DNA from: Erwinia phyllosphaerae
GTDB lineage: Bacteria; Pseudomonadota; Gammaproteobacteria; Enterobacterales; Enterobacteriaceae
Direction: 5' to 3'
NCBI RefSeq assembly: GCF_019132875.1
Contig: NZ_JAHSPF010000001.1
Location: 372,001 to 436,000 of the forward strand
DNA: 64,000 nt
Shown here: in pieces, positions 58,013 through 64,000 of the stretch
Numbering within the stretch: the stretch's first letter is position 1
How the letters are laid out: each line of letters opens with the position of its first letter
The notes under the pieces: generated by a model
Seen by the model: the letters and a program-made list of their open reading frames with translations, nothing else
Databases searched by the model: none
Told to the model about the DNA's origin: nothing
Translations under genes and position numbers: made by a program

Positions 58013-58950
58013 TGAAAATATCGCTAATTGTACCCGTCTATAATGAAGAAGATGCCATTCCTGTTTTTTATACGGCGGTAAAGAAAGAGCTGGCGCAATA
58101 TACTCTGGAAATCATTTTTATTAATGATGGTAGTGTAGATAAAACGGCCGATATTGCTGCGGATTTGATGAAGCAGGACAATGCTGTTCAGCTGATAAAT
58201 TTCACCCGCAATTTTGGCAAAGAACCCGCGCTTTTTGCAGGCCTTGAACATGCTACAGGGGATGTTGTTATTCCGATAGATGTTGATTTGCAGGATCCTG
58301 TAGAGGTGATTCCACAGCTTATTGAAAAATGGCAAAACGGCGCGGATGTGGTGCTTGCTAAAAGAATCGATCGTAGCTCTGACGGTCATTTTAAAAGAAA
58401 GACAGCCGAATGGTTTTATCATTTACATAATAAAATAAGTACGCCAAAAATTGAAGAGAACGTAGGAGACTTTCGCCTCATTTCACGAGAAGTCGTAGAA
58501 AATATTAAGCTGCTGGAAGAACGCAACCTGTTTATGAAAGGGATCCTTAGCTGGGTTGGCGGAAAAACAGATATTGTTGAATATATTCGTGATGAAAGAG
58601 TTGCCGGCACGACTAAATTCAATGGCTGGAAGTTATGGAATCTGGCTTTAGAAGGTATTACGTCTTTCTCTACCTTCCCGTTACGCATCTGGACATACCT
58701 CGGCCTGTTAGTCGCTTCCTTATCTTTTTTATACGGCGCGTGGATGATCGTGGATAAAATTATTTGGGGTAATGCCGTTAGAGGCTATCCTTCTATCATG
58801 GTATCTATTCTGTTTCTTGGCGGCGTTCAACTTATTGGCATTGGCGTGCTGGGTGAATATATAGGTCGCATCTATATAGAAGTAAAAAGAAGACCAAAAT
58901 ATATAAAAGCGAAGAGAAAATCTGATAACTCATCAGACTTTATGCAATGA
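58012..58950 (+). CDS. gtrB: Bactoprenol glucosyltransferase (GtrB, GT2)
   Basis: A 312-residue family-2 glycosyltransferase with [20 protein letters not shown] at the start, the DXD-type motif [20 protein letters not shown] near residue 90 and two C-terminal membrane segments ([20 protein letters not shown] and [20 protein letters not shown]). It loads a sugar from UDP-sugar on undecaprenyl phosphate. The ATG at 58012 overlaps the gtrA stop (TGATG); the TTG one codon earlier is unlikely. The third gene of such clusters, a large serotype-specific transferase, is missing. Confidence 0.92.
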   Translation: MKISLIVPVYNEEDAIPVFYTAVKKELAQYTLEIIFINDGSVDKTADIAADLMKQDNAVQLINFTRNFGKEPALFAGLEHATGDVVIPIDVDLQDPVEVIPQLIEKWQNGADVVLAKRIDRSSDGHFKRKTAEWFYHLHNKISTPKIEENVGDFRLISREVVENIKLLEERNLFMKGILSWVGGKTDIVEYIRDERVAGTTKFNGWKLWNLALEGITSFSTFPLRIWTYLGLLVASLSFLYGAWMIVDKIIWGNAVRGYPSIMVSILFLGGVQLIGIGVLGEYIGRIYIEVKRRPKYIKAKRKSDNSSDFMQ

Positions 58951-58964
58951 TAATTTAAAGCTTT

Positions 58965-58998
58965 AGCTGGCAAATCTGAACGCTATGATTTGCCAGCT
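58965..58998. terminator. Inverted repeat between gtrB and yeeZ
   Basis: A perfect 12-base stem AGCTGGCAAATC paired with GATTTGCCAGCT with a 10-base loop lies between the convergent genes. T-tracts are poor, so termination strength is uncertain. Its right arm is part of the 34-bp tandem repeat that follows. Confidence 0.6.
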
Positions 58999-59056
58999 AC
59001 ACATTCCTTAACTCAGCGGCATTTTGCCAGCTACACATTCCTTAGCTCAGCGGCAT
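58989..59056. repeat. 34-bp tandem duplication at the 3' end of yeeZ
   Basis: Two adjacent 34-base copies (58989-59022 and 59023-59056) differ at one position (A at 59011, G at 59045), with a further 6-8 matching bases at the right side. Each contains the last codons of yeeZ (KMPLS plus stop) and the right arm of the hairpin. Only the right copy belongs to the complete yeeZ frame. Confidence 0.85.
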
Positions 59057-59869
59057 TTTGCCCGGGTCCGGATAGCGATAGGTGAAACCAAGCTCGCGAC
59101 AGATCCGGCTGCCATCGATAATTTTACCGCTGCTCTCGTTCTCTTCCTGACGGAAGGTCGGCGGCGTCAGGCCCAGCTGGCGAGCAACCGCCGGATAAAA
59201 CGTTTCGCGTGGCGGATGTTCCGGCGCACTCAGATTATAAGTACGTCCCCCGTTGCCGCTTTCCAGTAACAAGGTTATAGCCTCGATCACATCTTCCAGA
59301 TGCACCAGGTTGACGCCGTGCGACCCGTCACTTAACTCTGTTTTACCTGCCAGGAAACGTCCAGGATGCCTTTGCGGCCCCACCAGCCCGGAAAGACGCA
59401 GAATATCGACAGAGGTATTGGGTAGCTCATGCAGCCACTTTTCCAGCTCGGCCAGCGTTTTTCCGGCTACGGTAACGGGTTCCAGCGGGCTGTCTTCGTT
59501 CATCTCCGCGCTACCTGCCCCGTAAACAGAGGTTGAACTGGTAAAAATAATCCGCGGCACGCCTGCTGCCAGCGCGCTGTCTACTATCTGCTGTACCGCC
59601 AGCAGATAATTTTCGCCGCCTTGCGCCGTGCGGCTGGCAGGCAAAGTAATCACTAAGGCATCAACGTTAAGCAGTTCGTTGAGATCGTCCGCGTCGCAGT
59701 TAAGCTCCGGCGTTAACGTCAACAGACAGCTTGCCAGCCCGCACATTCGCGCCGCCTCTACGCCATCCTCGGTGGTTTTGCTGCCGGTAACAAACCAGCC
59801 TCTGGCCGTCAGCGCTAATCCCAACGGCATTCCCAGCCAGCCCAGTCCTACAATTGCCACTTTTTTCAT
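59042..59869 (-). CDS. yeeZ: NAD(P)-binding epimerase-like protein YeeZ
   Basis: A 275-residue short-chain dehydrogenase-like protein (E. coli YeeZ 274). KKVAIVGLGWLGMPLGLALT is the nucleotide-binding start (GxGxxG), and IIFTSSTSVYGAGSAEMNED contains the Ser/Tyr of the extended SDR group. Its reaction is unknown. The ATG at 59869 is selected by an AGGAAG site. It lies directly before the his leader on the opposite strand, as in E. coli, where it neighbours hisL. Its last codons lie in a tandem repeat. Confidence 0.9.
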   Translation of the reverse strand: MKKVAIVGLGWLGMPLGLALTARGWFVTGSKTTEDGVEAARMCGLASCLLTLTPELNCDADDLNELLNVDALVITLPASRTAQGGENYLLAVQQIVDSALAAGVPRIIFTSSTSVYGAGSAEMNEDSPLEPVTVAGKTLAELEKWLHELPNTSVDILRLSGLVGPQRHPGRFLAGKTELSDGSHGVNLVHLEDVIEAITLLLESGNGGRTYNLSAPEHPPRETFYPAVARQLGLTPPTFRQEENESSGKIIDGSRICRELGFTYRYPDPGKMPLS

Positions 59870-59973
59870 TTTTCGGCTTCCTGACCTTTTCACTATGTCA
59901 CTCAAATTACGCCAGCCTTGCGTCAACAACAATCGCCCGCCTCTTTTTATCTGTCAGGAATGATAAAAAAGTG

Positions 59974-60002
59974 TTGCGTCGGTCATTTGTCCTGGGTTAG
60001 GT
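59974..60002 (+). promoter_or_regulatory. his operon promoter
   Basis: A -35-like TTGCGT (59974-59979) and a -10-like TTAGGT (59997-60002) are 17 bases apart. The position, about 47 bases before the leader ATG, and the TTAGGT-type -10 agree with the known his promoter of enterobacteria as I remember it. Confidence 0.55.
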
Positions 60003-60048
60003 TATTGGTCACGAAATGAATAATCATTCAACCAAATTTGAGATTTCT

Positions 60049-60096
60049 ATGACACGCGTTCAGTTCAACCATCATCATCACCATCACCCTGACTAG
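60049..60096 (+). CDS. hisL: his operon leader peptide
   Basis: A 15-residue peptide, MTRVQFNHHHHHHPD, with six histidines in a row and a TAG stop. Ribosome stalling at these codons when charged tRNA-His is scarce allows transcription through the attenuator. E. coli and Salmonella have Lys and seven His at the same place; here one His is lost and Lys is Asn. Confidence 0.96.
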   Translation: MTRVQFNHHHHHHPD

Positions 60097-60151
60097 TCTT
60101 TCAGGCGATGTGTGCTGGAAGACATTCAGATCTTCCAGTGGTGCAGAACGC

Positions 60152-60193
60152 AAAAAAAGCCCCCGGAAGATCGCCTTCCGGGGGCTTTTTTTA
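60152..60193 (+). terminator. his attenuator terminator
   Basis: A very strong stem AAGCCCCCGGAAG paired with CTTCCGGGGGCTT, followed by TTTTTT, 55 bases behind the leader stop codon. Pairing segments upstream (CTTCCAG repeats near 60116 and 60133) can form the competing antiterminator. Confidence 0.93.
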
Positions 60194-60271
60194 TGGGCGA
60201 ACGCCCGGCCCTGAATGGATGAACGGCGAGAAGCAGTTAAATCGAACAGACAGGAAAAAGGATAAGCACCG

Positions 60272-61171
60272 ATGTTAGATAATAAACGTTTACGCATAGC
60301 TATGCAGAAATCAGGCCGTTTAAGCGATGATTCACGCGAACTGCTGGCCCGCTGCGGCATTAAAATCAACCTGCAACAGCAGCGCCTGATCGCCTTCGCC
60401 GAGAACATGCCGATCGATATCCTGCGCGTGCGTGATGACGATATCCCAGGCCTGGTGATGGATGGCGTGGTTGACCTGGGCATCATCGGTGAAAACGTGC
60501 TGGAAGAAGAGCTGCTGACCCGTCGCGCTCAGGGTGAAGATCCACGCTACTCCACGCTGCGTCGTCTTGATTTTGGCGGCTGTCGTCTGTCGCTGGCCAT
60601 GTCGGTTGATGATGACTATACCGGCCCGCAGTGTCTGCAAAACGCCCGTATCGCTACGTCTTATCCTCACCTGTTAAAGAAATACCTGGATAAACAAGGC
60701 GTTTCTTTTAAATCCTGTTTGCTGAACGGCTCCGTCGAAGTGGCTCCGCGTGCCGGTCTGGCCGATGCCATTTGCGACCTGGTTTCTACTGGCGCAACGC
60801 TGGAAGCCAACGGCCTGCGTGAAGTGGAAGTGATTTACCGTTCTAAAGCCTGTCTGATTCAGCGCGATGGCGAAATGCCTGCCGCCAAACAGGAGCTGAT
60901 CGACAAGCTGATGACCCGCATCCAGGGCGTGATCCAGGCGCGCGAATCCAAATACATTATGCTGCACGCGCCGAGCGAGCGGCTGGAAGATATTATTTCC
61001 CTGCTGCCGGGCGCGGAACGTCCTACCGTCCTGCCGCTGGCGGGCGACAAGAGCCGTGTCGCCATGCATATGGTCAGTAGCGAAACGCTGTTCTGGGAAA
61101 CGATGGAGAAACTGAAAGCGCTGGGCGCCAGCTCCATTCTCGTGTTGCCGATTGAGAAGATGATGGAGTAA
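60272..61171 (+). CDS. hisG: ATP phosphoribosyltransferase
   Basis: First enzyme of histidine synthesis, joining ATP and PRPP, feedback-inhibited by histidine. It has 299 residues as in E. coli, the long form with a C-terminal regulatory domain. [20 protein letters not shown] at the start, [20 protein letters not shown], and the PRPP loop [20 protein letters not shown] near residue 170 are diagnostic. It follows the attenuator by 79 bases. Confidence 0.98.
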   Translation: MLDNKRLRIAMQKSGRLSDDSRELLARCGIKINLQQQRLIAFAENMPIDILRVRDDDIPGLVMDGVVDLGIIGENVLEEELLTRRAQGEDPRYSTLRRLDFGGCRLSLAMSVDDDYTGPQCLQNARIATSYPHLLKKYLDKQGVSFKSCLLNGSVEVAPRAGLADAICDLVSTGATLEANGLREVEVIYRSKACLIQRDGEMPAAKQELIDKLMTRIQGVIQARESKYIMLHAPSERLEDIISLLPGAERPTVLPLAGDKSRVAMHMVSSETLFWETMEKLKALGASSILVLPIEKMME

Positions 61172-61174
61172 GCG

Positions 61175-64000
<2,826 letters not shown>

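Noticed and set aside
60072..60089. Run of six His codons looking like an engineered tag
   Set aside because: It is the natural his leader peptide, supported by the attenuator and hisG directly behind it.

Overview
The window is a chromosomal segment of a gammaproteobacterium of the order Enterobacterales. The gene order amn ... tRNA-Asn ... yeeX-yeeA-dacD-sbcB-plaP-yeeZ-hisL-hisGDCB matches the E. coli/Salmonella backbone around the his operon, and the tRNA-Asn and his leader peptide are of enterobacterial type. The insertions and protein variants fit Erwiniaceae (Pantoea, Mixta or Erwinia-like), but the genus is an inference. Most of the DNA is moderately GC-rich. The stretches at about 13.2-14.9 kb and 57.5-59.0 kb are visibly more AT-rich.

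Layout. 0-3.7 kb: the 5' part of a malonate decarboxylase operon (mdcA, cut by the window edge), a small conserved protein, a decayed HigBA-type toxin-antitoxin locus (antitoxin and promoter intact, toxin broken) and a RatA-like START protein. 3.9-9.3 kb: a molybdenum aldehyde oxidoreductase, paoABC-like but without a Tat signal, with convergent maturation genes of XdhC and MocA type. 9.4-12.8 kb: amn, a VOC-fold protein and a Gfo/Idh/MocA oxidoreductase. 13.0-20.8 kb: tRNA-Asn followed by an accessory islet containing a frameshifted DUF3289 gene with DUF943, two regulator/efflux-pump pairs (LysR/MFS and ArsR-like/MFS) and a lone RES-domain gene preceded by tandem repeats. The islet ends at a second terminator that closely resembles the one behind the tRNA. 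20.8-31.2 kb: a NicO-type Ni/Co transporter with a structured leader, then a hexuronate locus (GH31 glycosidase and hexuronate transporter divergent from uxuA-uxaC-uxuR, each arm with a UxuR-type operator), then a GH1 phospho-beta-glucosidase.

31.4-44.2 kb: the complete enterobactin biosynthesis, export and esterase set in two Fur-box-controlled leftward units, fes-ybdZ-entF-entS and entCEBAH, followed by a yncE-like propeller gene. No fepA, fepBCDG or entD is present in the window. 44.5-47.2 kb: an MFS and a MATE exporter. 47.4-53.5 kb: tmaR (yeeX), yeeA, dacD, sbcB, plaP. 53.9-57.5 kb: a compact putrescine locus, puuA divergent from puuR-puuB and next to the putrescine importer PlaP. 57.6-59.0 kb: gtrA-gtrB. 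59.0-64.0 kb: yeeZ, then the his operon from its attenuator to hisB, cut by the window edge.

The most unusual points are: the frameshifted DUF3289 gene overlapping an intact DUF943 gene beside tRNA-Asn; the toxin remnant under an intact antitoxin; the operator shared by the ArsR-like regulator and its pump; the tandem repeats before the orphan RES gene; the bulged hairpins in the NicO leader; the GH31 enzyme wired into a hexuronate regulon; and a 34-bp tandem duplication at the 3' end of yeeZ. I did not find a complete, clearly new multi-gene system.
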